Below are positions 49,854 to 57,952 of a stretch of 64,000 nt of DNA, piece by piece. Source of the DNA: Peribacillus sp. FSL H8-0477 (lineage in GTDB: Bacteria > Bacillota > Bacilli > Bacillales > DSM-1321); contig NZ_JBBODE010000002.1 in assembly GCF_038002765.1 (NCBI RefSeq), positions 930,001 to 994,000 on the forward strand, read 5' to 3'. Position numbers and translations under genes: made by a program. The notes under the pieces were generated by a model, which was not told the origin of the DNA, made no database searches, and worked only from the letters and a program-made list of their open reading frames with translations. How positions within the stretch are numbered: position 1 is the stretch's first letter; each line of letters starts with the position of its first letter.

Positions 49854-50900
49854 TTGAAAAGGGAATTTAGAAAAACGCGCAAAGGCATTATTTTAGTTGT
49901 GATGGCCCTTAGTTTACTGTTGGCAGCCTGTAGTAAAGATAATGAGTCATCTTCAGGAACTTCCTCAGAAAAACTCACACCAATAAAGTTACAGTTGAAA
50001 TGGGTACCGCAAGCACAGTTTGCTGGTTATTTTGTCGCTATGGAGAAGGGCTACTTTAAAGATGAGGGACTTGATGTAACGATTGTACCGGGTGGTCCTG
50101 ATATCGTTCCTGAACAGCAAGTGTCAAATGGTGCTGCAAATATAGGGATTGGTTGGGTAGCTAGCTTATTACCCCATCAAGAACAGGGACTGCCCTTAGT
50201 TCAGATTGCCCAAATGTATCAAAAAAGCGGGTTACTTCTCGTATCTAAAAAAGAAAAAGGAATTCAGACAGCAGAGGACTTAGCAGGGAAAAAGATTGGT
50301 AACTGGATGGGTGGTAATGAATTTGAACTATTAGCGTTATTTGATAAATATGGATACGACCAAAACAAAGACCTTTCTTTTGTGAAGCAAGGGTTTACGA
50401 TGGATCAATTTTTAGGCGGGGATTTAGATGCGGCTTCAGCGATGACCTATAACGAATACCAGGTAGTGCTTGAAGAAGGTATTTCTGAAAGTGATCTAAC
50501 AGTGATTGATATGAATGATGAAGGTGTAGCCATGCTTGAGGATAATTTATTTGCAAATAAAGAATGGCTTTCTGAGAATAAAGAAGTCGCAGCTAAGTTT
50601 CTCCGTGCATCCATTAAAGGGTGGAAAGATGCGGTGGAGAATCAAGAATATGCAGTGGATGCTGTGATGAAGGCTGCAGAAGGAGGAAGTACATCTAAAG
50701 ACCATCAGTTGAAAATGATGAGTGAAGTAGCTAAACTCGTTGTGCCTGAGGGTTTTGATGCAGAGAAAATTGGTGCCATCGATGATGCGATGTTTAAACA
50801 GACAGCTGATATTGCACATGAATTCGGCGTAATAGAAAAACCGGCTAATCTTGACGATGCATATACTCACGAAATTTTGGAGATGGCAGCTGGTAAATAG
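49854..50900 (+). CDS. NMT1/THI5-type substrate-binding lipoprotein
   Basis: 348 residues from TTG 49854 (RBS GGGGGG). Lipoprotein signal ending LLLAAC. Then KLQLKWVPQAQFAGYFVAMEKGYFKDEGLDVTIVPGGPDIVPEQQV and GWVASLLPHQEQGLPLVQIAQMYQKSGLLLVSKK. This is the NMT1 fold that binds pyrimidine precursors, thiamine parts or riboflavin; the G-G-P-D and Q-x-S-G features remind me of riboflavin-type (RibY) members. The ligand cannot be fixed from sequence and no vitamin riboswitch precedes the operon. Confidence 0.82.
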   Translation: MKREFRKTRKGIILVVMALSLLLAACSKDNESSSGTSSEKLTPIKLQLKWVPQAQFAGYFVAMEKGYFKDEGLDVTIVPGGPDIVPEQQVSNGAANIGIGWVASLLPHQEQGLPLVQIAQMYQKSGLLLVSKKEKGIQTAEDLAGKKIGNWMGGNEFELLALFDKYGYDQNKDLSFVKQGFTMDQFLGGDLDAASAMTYNEYQVVLEEGISESDLTVIDMNDEGVAMLEDNLFANKEWLSENKEVAAKFLRASIKGWKDAVENQEYAVDAVMKAAEGGSTSKDHQLKMMSEVAKLVVPEGFDAEKIGAIDDAMFKQTADIAHEFGVIEKPANLDDAYTHEILEMAAGK

Positions 50901-50902
50901 CG

Positions 50903-50940
50903 ACAAACTCCCCACCGATAAGGATGGGGAGTTTGTTTAT
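50903..50940. terminator. Bidirectional terminator
   Basis: AAACTCCCCA (50905-50914) and TGGGGAGTTT (50925-50934), T-rich to the right and A-rich to the left. Shared by the ABC operon and aroK. Confidence 0.85.
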
Positions 50941-51476
50941 AAACTTAAGGATGGTAATAATCCAACAATGTAATCAGCAGCTTCTTCAGTGTTGAGTGTA
51001 TCTGTTTGCACTTTTAAATGGTGCTTAGAATAGATACTTTGCCTGTTGTAAAAAAGTTCTTTTATTTCTTCCGCGGATTTCCCTTGTAAAACTGGACGAC
51101 TATCCATAAGTAAATGGAGTCTTTCTTTCCAAGAATCCCATGTTACATCGAGAAAGATGACCATACTATTAGATAAGCAAATCTGTTGAACTTCTTCTTG
51201 TAAAAAAGCGCCTCCCCCGACGGAGATAACCTTGCCTGGTTGATGAGAGAACTGAGAAATAAGACTTTTTTCCTTTTGCCTAAATGCTTGTTCTCCATAC
51301 GTTTTGAAAAATGCTGATGTGGTCATCTTGTATTCAGTTTCAATTTCTTTATCGATATCGATAAACTGACGGGATAATTTGTTGGCAACGAGTTTACCAA
51401 TCGTCGTTTTACCTGCACCCATAAACCCGATAAAGACAATGCTTTTTTCTTTGAGCAATCTATCCGTGCTATTCAT
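50937..51476 (-). CDS. aroK: Shikimate kinase
   Basis: 179 residues. Walker A FIGFMGAGKTTIGKLVANKL (about 15-34), the shikimate-binding DIDKEIE, then VISVGGGAFL (G-G-G motif) and the lid region DSRPVLQG. It phosphorylates shikimate in aromatic amino acid synthesis. No other aro gene lies nearby. It is convergent with the ABC operon. Confidence 0.93.
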   Translation of the reverse strand: MNSTDRLLKEKSIVFIGFMGAGKTTIGKLVANKLSRQFIDIDKEIETEYKMTTSAFFKTYGEQAFRQKEKSLISQFSHQPGKVISVGGGAFLQEEVQQICLSNSMVIFLDVTWDSWKERLHLLMDSRPVLQGKSAEEIKELFYNRQSIYSKHHLKVQTDTLNTEEAADYIVGLLPSLSL

Positions 51477-51613
51477 TAGTAGCTGGCCTCTTTCATCTTT
51501 AGTGATTTTTAAGTTTTCCTAAATACCGAATCGAACAAAGACATCTTCTTATGTTATCTGAAAATTCATATTTTGTCCATGCGTTCACTTTGACAAAAAT
51601 CTAGCAGCTAAAA

Positions 51614-51688
51614 TTACCGTTTATTTTTTGATAAAAAAACATACAGTCCTAAAAAGATTACTAACATTGCAGGGACAACAGCTGCCAT
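51614..51688 (-). CDS. 24-aa membrane peptide
   Basis: ATG 51688 follows GGGGTGAAACT on the minus strand. The peptide is one hydrophobic helix with a basic end (MAAVVPAMLVIFLGLYVFL then SKNKR). It looks like the tiny accessory subunits of oxidases (CydS-like) or a small membrane toxin/immunity peptide. It lies between aroK and the TOMM cluster and is transcribed away from the latter. No family certain. Confidence 0.4.
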   Translation of the reverse strand: MAAVVPAMLVIFLGLYVFLSKNKR

Positions 51689-51951
51689 AGTTTCACCCCA
51701 TTATTCGAATTTATTACTACTACTACGTATATAACAGGACAAAGTTTCATGAATCGTAAACTTCAGTGAGTTGCGCACATGAAGTATGTGGACTTCTTGT
51801 GTCAATTTTATACTCATTCGAGATAAATGGGCATTTGATTTAGTAGCAATACCCAATCACCGTACATATTTTGAAGTAAACGTTGGGGAAAAAAGATGTG
51901 GTTTCAATTTCCCTTTTATGATGCTCATCTTACTATACGGAGGTTATCTAA
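51689..51951. other. Upstream region of the TOMM cluster
   Basis: AT-rich and gene-free. The precursor RBS ACGGAGG lies at 51939-51945. A TATACT at 51809-51814 is a possible -10, without a good -35. 51477-51613, beside aroK, likewise shows no gene. Confidence 0.4.
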
Positions 51952-52194
51952 ATGAATGAGTTCCAAAATCAACTGCAAATGTTAAATGTGGATCAGTTTC
52001 AGGCTAGTCAGCCCGTTCAATGGGGGCAAGACCCTTCTGGACAATGGGTGCAAAACCCTAATGGAATGGAAGATTCTCGTCTGATTGGTTTTGGCTTTGG
52101 CTGCTTTTTCTGTTTTGGCTGTTTTGGCTGCGGAGGTTGTGGTGGTTGTGGAAGATGCGGCGGCTGCGGACGTTGTGGAAGATGTGGTAGATAA
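51952..52194 (+). CDS. Heterocycloanthracin/sonorensin-type TOMM precursor peptide
   Basis: 80 residues. Leader 1-50 is Gln/Asn-rich, with two tandem eight-residue units (QWGQDPSG, QWVQNPNG, 23-38). From residue 51 the core has ten Cys at exactly every third position (51, 54, ... 78), spaced by FF, FG, GG and GR, ending G-R. This C-x-x array is the hallmark of heterocycloanthracin/sonorensin precursors, in which Cys become thiazoles. The biosynthetic enzymes follow directly. Probably an antibacterial peptide. Confidence 0.92.
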   Translation: MNEFQNQLQMLNVDQFQASQPVQWGQDPSGQWVQNPNGMEDSRLIGFGFGCFFCFGCFGCGGCGGCGRCGGCGRCGRCGR

Positions 52195-52200
52195 GGATAG

Positions 52201-52238
52201 CTAAAGAATGTGTCTCTGCTGAGCAGGGACTTCTTTAG
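52201..52238 (+). promoter_or_regulatory. Hairpin between precursor and modification genes (attenuator candidate)
   Basis: CTAAAGAA (52201-52208) pairs with TTCTTTAG (52231-52238), and inside GTCTCTGCT pairs with AGCAGGGAC. There is no strong T-run, so it may be a partial terminator or 3'-end stabiliser that keeps precursor mRNA in excess. Confidence 0.6.
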
Positions 52239-52321
52239 GTTAGACATAAGAGACAATTTGTCATACATAGAATGGGAGTGAACGACTAAATCGTAATGGT
52301 TTATAAGTTAGGGGGAGCGTA

Positions 52322-54232
52322 ATGGAATTGACCTCTTCTATGAAGTTGAAAGTGAAACGAGACACGTTTTTTCTCCCAGAACACACGAGAGGTGTGTATT
52401 TTCGGAATAATATCAGTTCATTTCGTATGGAGGGACCTACGATTGCTCAGTGGGTTGAAACGCTGTTACCGATGTTTAACGGAGAACATACATTGGGCGA
52501 GTTAACAGCTGGATTGCCAAGCACATACAAAAATATGGTGATGGATATAGCTGATGTTTTATACAAAAATGAATTTGTCCGGGATATGAGTCATGAGCGT
52601 CCACATCAATTGAAGGAAGAGGTTTTGATTAAGCATGCCTCGCAAATTCAATTTTTAGAAAACATGATTGATTCTGGTGCCTATCACTTTCAAATGTTTC
52701 GCCAGAAAAAAGTATTAGCAGTTGGTTCAGGGCATTTATTTGTTTCTTTGGTTTCGGCTTTGCTGGACTCGGGCTTGCCTGCCTTCCATACGTTTATTAC
52801 AGAAAAAGTACCCACAAATAAAAAACGCTTGAGTGAACTTGTAACACATGCAGCTAAGAGTGATACCGAAGTAAAGGTTGAAAACATCTCCCGGAATTTC
52901 GAAGGAAATAGTTTTTGGCGGGAGTTGGTAAGGCCATTTGATGCAATCTTGTATGTGTCTCAGGAAGAAGGGGATGGTGATGAATTAAGCAGTCTGCAAG
53001 CTGCATGTAAAGAAGAAAAGAAAGTGTTTTTCCCAGCAATCATCCTTAATCAGATGGGGATAGCGGGTCCAATAGTTACTCAAGAAGTGGTTGGTTCTTG
53101 GGATTTGGTGCGGCGTCAACTACACCAATCGGTGCTAAGGGAAGAACCAGGTTTTTCTGCTTTTTCTGTTACAGCGGGAGCTATGTTGGCGAACATTCTT
53201 GCTTTTGAATTGTTTAAAAAGCTAACAGGGGTCACGAAACCCGAAGAAACGAATCAGTTTTATCTGCTTGATTCGGAGACGTTAGAAGGAAAGTGGCATC
53301 GCTATCTTCCGCACCCGTTGGTGACAGGTAGTGCACAAGTAAAATGGGTAGAAGATGCTGATGGAAGGCTTGGAAATAGGTCAACAAGAATGGATGAGGG
53401 AAACTTATTTCTACTCTTTAGCCGGTTGACCTCACCGCAATCAGGGATCTTCCATAGTTGGGAAGAAGGAGAGTTAAAGCAGCTTCCGCTTGCTCAGTGC
53501 CGTGTCCAGGTAGTTAATCCGTTGTCGGAAGGATTCGCTGAACTGCTGCCGGAAATCATTTGTTCGGATTTGACGCATAAGGAAGCACGAAGAGAAGCAG
53601 GACTTTCAGGAATTGAAGGGTATTCGGCAGAAATCATCAAACAGTACAAACCAAGTCTTTCGTCTGAAAAATTTCTAGGGATTGGTACAGGAGAGACATT
53701 TGCTGAATGTGTTTGCCGCGGTCTTCAAAAATGGTTGAATGTTGAGTTTACTAAGCATGCATATAGTCAAGAGAATACAGCAGATAGCGTCGTGTTGGAC
53801 ACGGTAGAAGATGAACGCTGTCGCTATTACTTACAAGCACTGACGACAATAGCAGGCATACCAAAGATTGCACGGGGTAAGAATGTTGCTGGTTTCCCAG
53901 TAATCTGGGTTAATACGAAAGATAGTTGGTATGGAAGTATAGGGGTAACCCTGACCTTTGCTTTGAGAAATGCGTTACAACAAGCCTTGATGAACTACCA
54001 AAATAACACTAATCAAAAGAAAGGATTTGTCATTGTAGAAGAAAAGGAACCGCAAATGTTGATGATACCGGTATGTGATAGGGATTCCCAATATGAGGAT
54101 CTGCAGAATGCTAAAGAAATTTTAGTACAGAACCATAAACAGTTAGAGATCCTTGAACTTGAGTGGGAGTTAGTTAAAACAGAATTGGCTGGGATATTGG
54201 GCGTGACGGTACGAGAGGAGGAATTCGGGTGA
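52322..54232 (+). CDS. ThiF-like thiazole bacteriocin maturation protein
   Basis: 636 residues. The N-terminal about 90 residues look like a leader-binding winged domain (ALPMFNGEHTLGELTAGLP-like: TLLPMFNGEHTLGELTAGLPSTYKN). A Rossmann-like segment at about 130-150 (KVLAVGSGHLFVSLVSALLDSGLP) marks the ThiF/E1-like fold. The C-terminal half (EAGLSGIEGYSAEIIKQY, AECVCRGLQKWLN) is related to YcaO but without its ATP residues. This is the family known as putative thiazole-containing bacteriocin maturation protein. It probably presents the precursor to the cyclodehydratase. RBS AGGGGGAGCG. Confidence 0.85.
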   Translation: MELTSSMKLKVKRDTFFLPEHTRGVYFRNNISSFRMEGPTIAQWVETLLPMFNGEHTLGELTAGLPSTYKNMVMDIADVLYKNEFVRDMSHERPHQLKEEVLIKHASQIQFLENMIDSGAYHFQMFRQKKVLAVGSGHLFVSLVSALLDSGLPAFHTFITEKVPTNKKRLSELVTHAAKSDTEVKVENISRNFEGNSFWRELVRPFDAILYVSQEEGDGDELSSLQAACKEEKKVFFPAIILNQMGIAGPIVTQEVVGSWDLVRRQLHQSVLREEPGFSAFSVTAGAMLANILAFELFKKLTGVTKPEETNQFYLLDSETLEGKWHRYLPHPLVTGSAQVKWVEDADGRLGNRSTRMDEGNLFLLFSRLTSPQSGIFHSWEEGELKQLPLAQCRVQVVNPLSEGFAELLPEIICSDLTHKEARREAGLSGIEGYSAEIIKQYKPSLSSEKFLGIGTGETFAECVCRGLQKWLNVEFTKHAYSQENTADSVVLDTVEDERCRYYLQALTTIAGIPKIARGKNVAGFPVIWVNTKDSWYGSIGVTLTFALRNALQQALMNYQNNTNQKKGFVIVEEKEPQMLMIPVCDRDSQYEDLQNAKEILVQNHKQLEILELEWELVKTELAGILGVTVREEEFG

Positions 54233-56166
54233 AAACGGTTTTGGTAATCGGGGAAGGCGTTCTAACAGATTATGTATACAAAGACCTGTCCAGCCAATAC
54301 CAAGTTATTCGCCGAAGTGATTTCGAAACATACGTACCAGAAAAAGTAGATTTGGCTCTAGTACTCGCTGACGGCTGGAACCCCACTATTCATCAAAAAG
54401 CTGAAAAAATACTAGGGGAAATGGAGATTCCTTGGCTTAGGGGGTTTACTGTATTTGGCGAGGGAGTAATCGGTCCATTGGTTCGTCCTTCTATTCCAGG
54501 TTGTTCGCAGTGTGCAGACCTTAGATATCTTATGGCGGGGCGTGATCGAAAAGAGATGTGGGAACTGCGGCAGCAGCAACTACACGGTAATCGAGGTAAA
54601 GAGGGAGTGGGGGCTTCTAATGCGGGTCTGTTACAAACAGCTCTTATAATCGTAGCTGAGGTTCACCAGATAATGATAGGTGCTCAGGCTAAATCAGAGG
54701 GACGTGTTGCTTTAATTAATCTAAAAAACTTGAATGCTTCCTGGCATTCGTTTCTTCCTGATCCTGTGTGTCCAGTTTGTAGTGAACGAGCGGAGGATTC
54801 CTCCGGCAGGGCTCGGATTTTGTTACAAGCAAGTCCCAAGATTCCCGATAGTTATCGGAGCCGATCAATTAAAGAATTGAGTAAGTTTCTTGCTTCAGAC
54901 TATTTGGATCAACGAATGGGTTTCTTAAACAATAAAATGATAGATTTGGTCCCTCCTTTTGCTGATGCAAGTGTTAACTTACCCTTGTTCAATGGAGATG
55001 AGGGAGCAGCCGGACGGACAAATTCATATGCCATCAGCGAGATGACCGCCATTTTAGAGGGATTGGAACGATATTGTGGGATAGAGCCCCGGGGCAAGAG
55101 GACGATGATTCGGGATAGCTATCGGAATGTGAAGGATTATGCACTTGATCCTAAGAAAATTGGTGTTCATTCAACGGAACAGTATGAACAGCCTGATTTT
55201 CCATTCAAACCGTTTAATCCTGATAAACCGATTCATTGGGTATGGGGCTATTCGTTTTTACAAGAGCGGTCTATTTTAATTCCGGAATTGCTTGCCTATT
55301 ACAGCTTAGGCTGCGGGGAGGGCTTTGTGTATGAAACGTCAAATGGCTGTGCTTTAGGCGGGAGCTTGGAGGAGGCCATTTTATACGGAATTTTTGAAGT
55401 TGTGGAACGGGATTCCTTTCTATTGACTTGGTATGCAGAACTGCCGCTTCCACGTCTGGATCCTTATTCTGCGGAGGATGAAGAATTACGATTAATGATC
55501 GACAGGGCTCGTGCCGCTGGCGGATATGATATCTATTTGTATAACGCAACCATGGAACATGGAATTCCAAGTGTATGGGCATTAGCCAAAAACAGAAAGA
55601 AAAAAGGGCTGAATATGATTTGTGCGGCTGGAGCTCACCTCGATCCGATACGGGCAGCAAAAAGTGCTGTGCACGAATTGGCTGGCATGATGCTGACACT
55701 TGATGAGAAATTTGAGGGAAATCAAATGAAGTGGGAGAAGATGTTTTTAGATTCCTCACTGGTTCAGCAGATGGATGATCATGGGATGCTATTTGGATTA
55801 AAACAAACAGAAGAGCGATTACACTTTTTGCTGGATGAAAGTCGACCACTGCGAACATTTGCTGAGGAGTTTACGAACATCGTAAACCACTCGGACTTGA
55901 CGGATGATTTAGAGGACATCCTTCAACGTTTTCGTCAGTTGAACCTTGAAGTGGTGGTGGTGAACCAAACCACGCCGGAATTAAAACGGAATGACTTACA
56001 TTGTGTGAAGGTACTGGTTCCTGGCATGCTTCCGATGACATTCGGTCACCATCTCACCCGTGTTACAGGGCTTGAAAGAGTATTACAGGTGCCAATGGAT
56101 CTCGGCTATGTCAATGAAGCGCTAACGATAGATCAACTAAACCCGCATCCGCATCCATTTCCATAA
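54229..56166 (+). CDS. YcaO cyclodehydratase with fused ocin-ThiF-like docking domain
   Basis: 645 residues from GTG 54229, overlapping the previous stop by four bases (GTGA). N-terminal docking domain VLVIGEGVLTDYVYKDL with zinc Cys pairs GCSQCADLR (about 90) and CPVCSERAED (about 180). The YcaO domain follows: EMTAILEGLERYCG (about 270-283), GSLEEAILYGIFEVVERDSFLLTWY (about 380-405) and AAKSAVHELAGM. It ends PHPHPFP, the proline-rich C-terminus needed in TOMM YcaO enzymes. It uses ATP to turn Cys into thiazolines. Confidence 0.92.
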   Translation: MKTVLVIGEGVLTDYVYKDLSSQYQVIRRSDFETYVPEKVDLALVLADGWNPTIHQKAEKILGEMEIPWLRGFTVFGEGVIGPLVRPSIPGCSQCADLRYLMAGRDRKEMWELRQQQLHGNRGKEGVGASNAGLLQTALIIVAEVHQIMIGAQAKSEGRVALINLKNLNASWHSFLPDPVCPVCSERAEDSSGRARILLQASPKIPDSYRSRSIKELSKFLASDYLDQRMGFLNNKMIDLVPPFADASVNLPLFNGDEGAAGRTNSYAISEMTAILEGLERYCGIEPRGKRTMIRDSYRNVKDYALDPKKIGVHSTEQYEQPDFPFKPFNPDKPIHWVWGYSFLQERSILIPELLAYYSLGCGEGFVYETSNGCALGGSLEEAILYGIFEVVERDSFLLTWYAELPLPRLDPYSAEDEELRLMIDRARAAGGYDIYLYNATMEHGIPSVWALAKNRKKKGLNMICAAGAHLDPIRAAKSAVHELAGMMLTLDEKFEGNQMKWEKMFLDSSLVQQMDDHGMLFGLKQTEERLHFLLDESRPLRTFAEEFTNIVNHSDLTDDLEDILQRFRQLNLEVVVVNQTTPELKRNDLHCVKVLVPGMLPMTFGHHLTRVTGLERVLQVPMDLGYVNEALTIDQLNPHPHPFP

Positions 56167-56186
56167 AGGAGCTTGGGGGAACAGAC

Positions 56187-57722
56187 ATGCATCTAGATGA
56201 ATTTCTATATAATTTGCAATTCGACACAGAGAAAGTCAGACCGCCGGACTGGGACGTAGATTGGGAGGACGCACCGTTACCCTATAAACTTTACCGTGAT
56301 TTGCCTGTCTTTCCTCTTTCTATAGAAGTACCCTTGACGCTTGAGGTGGAGCCTCCGCTTTCTCAACCTGATATCCGCTCTTTCGGTCATTTTCTTTGGT
56401 ATGTATTCGGGCTTTCTCAGATCAGTCAGTTTGAGCAAGAGAAAGACATTGTGCAATCTCTTAGACGGTTTGCTCCTTCTGGGGGTGCTTTGTATCCAAA
56501 TGAATTATACGTTTATCTTAAGCTTGAGAACGTTCCGGAGGGTATCTACCATTATGATGCAGCCCACCATCGGTTAATTTTGTTACGTGAAGGAAATTTT
56601 GATTCGTATATAGCTGAAGCTCTTGGAAATCGATGTGAGATGAATGACTGTTTTGGTACTGTGTTCGTCTCAACCATGTTTTGGAAAAATTTTTATAAAT
56701 ACAATAACTTTTCATATCGTTTGCAAGGTTTAGATGCAGGCGTACTGATGGGACAGCTGCTAGAGACGGCAAAACGATTTGGCTTCGCAGCAGGTGTTTA
56801 CTTCCAATTCCTCGATAAGGCGATTAATCATTTGCTTGGTTTATGGGAGTTAGAAGAAAGCACATATGCGGTGATTCCTTTATCCACCAGCCCTATCGCC
56901 AATTCAGATTCTGCAGATAAAGTTTCAGCGAATGAATTGTACCGAGAACTCCCAGGTATTCACGCTCGTCATTACATGCGGTCAAAGAGAGTAAAACCGT
57001 ACCCGTTATTGAATAAACTAAATGCAGCGTCGATGATGGAAACGACCAAAAGGTTTCGGCCAATCACAATGACAGATTGGAAGCATGATAAAGGGAAATC
57101 AGTAAAGCTTCCCCCAGTAAAACCATTGTTGTACGATCTAGCGACCGCTTCTCGAAAACGATTGTCACCAGAAATGGATTTTATTTTCGGGAAGGTTAGT
57201 CAAGGGCAGCTCGCTTCTTTGCTGCAAGAAGCAATTACTTCTTTTGCATACCAAAATGATTTGGATGAACCGGGTATCAAGTGCGAGCCCCGTGTATCCA
57301 TATTCGGATGCCTGCATAATATTGAAGGTATCCAGGACGGTGCATACAGCTACGACGGAGTAAGTCATGAACTTAGACGAATAAATACAGGCGATTACCG
57401 AAATAAGCTGCAATATGGGATGACGATGGATAATGTTAATTTGCAGCTCATACCGCTCTGTCTGCATGTAACTGGTGAACGAGATCACTATAAAGCTCAG
57501 CTAGGGTACAGAGGATATCGGATACAACAAATGGAAGCGGGCATGCTTGTACAACGATTATTACTACTTTCATCAGCACTCGGTATGGGCGGTCATCCGC
57601 TTTTAGGATTTGATGTGAACACTTGTGATGAAATATACCGAATGGATGATCTAACGAGTCTCATACAAATCCCTATTGGCCATTATCAAAACCGCGCCTG
57701 GCTGAAGGGGAGTTTGTACTAA
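56187..57722 (+). CDS. SagB-type dehydrogenase with two nitroreductase domains
   Basis: 511 residues. Two nitroreductase-like halves: domain 1 at about 60-240 (RRFAPSGGALYPNELYVYL, FMN-phosphate motif, and GLDAGVLMGQLLETAKRFGF) and domain 2 at about 310-505 (SPEMDFIFGKVSQGQLASLLQEA, FGCLHNIEGIQDGAYSYD, QQMEAGMLVQRLLLLSSALG). Only the first keeps the S-G-G-A-x-Y-P signature. It would oxidise thiazolines to thiazoles with FMN. RBS AAAGGAGC; last gene of the cluster. Confidence 0.9.
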   Translation: MHLDEFLYNLQFDTEKVRPPDWDVDWEDAPLPYKLYRDLPVFPLSIEVPLTLEVEPPLSQPDIRSFGHFLWYVFGLSQISQFEQEKDIVQSLRRFAPSGGALYPNELYVYLKLENVPEGIYHYDAAHHRLILLREGNFDSYIAEALGNRCEMNDCFGTVFVSTMFWKNFYKYNNFSYRLQGLDAGVLMGQLLETAKRFGFAAGVYFQFLDKAINHLLGLWELEESTYAVIPLSTSPIANSDSADKVSANELYRELPGIHARHYMRSKRVKPYPLLNKLNAASMMETTKRFRPITMTDWKHDKGKSVKLPPVKPLLYDLATASRKRLSPEMDFIFGKVSQGQLASLLQEAITSFAYQNDLDEPGIKCEPRVSIFGCLHNIEGIQDGAYSYDGVSHELRRINTGDYRNKLQYGMTMDNVNLQLIPLCLHVTGERDHYKAQLGYRGYRIQQMEAGMLVQRLLLLSSALGMGGHPLLGFDVNTCDEIYRMDDLTSLIQIPIGHYQNRAWLKGSLY

Positions 57723-57730
57723 TAAATAAT

Positions 57731-57766
57731 AAGGGCTGCAGAGCATATGGCTCTGCAGCCTTTTAA
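57731..57766 (+). terminator. Terminator of the TOMM operon
   Basis: AAGGGCTGCAGAG and CTCTGCAGCCTT (57731-57743 and 57751-57762) followed by TTTT. A second hairpin GGACGTTTAG/CTAAACGTCC lies at 57777-57809 with its T-run on the minus strand. Confidence 0.88.
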
Positions 57767-57952
57767 ACGCAAAAAAGGACGTTTAGATGCTATTAACACC
57801 TAAACGTCCCGCCGCAATAAATGCAGAAAATTTGAGGTCTTTAGTATATCGTGATATGAGGATTTTGTCAATCAACTATTAACTACCTAGTAATATACCT
57901 TTTTATGGTAAGATGGGTATATTACTAATTAACTAGAATTGGAGATTAAAAA

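Noticed and set aside
52017..52268. 83-codon minus-strand Pro/Gln-rich frame
   Set aside because: Complement of the Cys-Gly repeat of the TOMM precursor; composition is a by-product of that repeat.
55271..55858. 195-codon minus-strand frame
   Set aside because: Antisense shadow of the YcaO gene, which has all family motifs.
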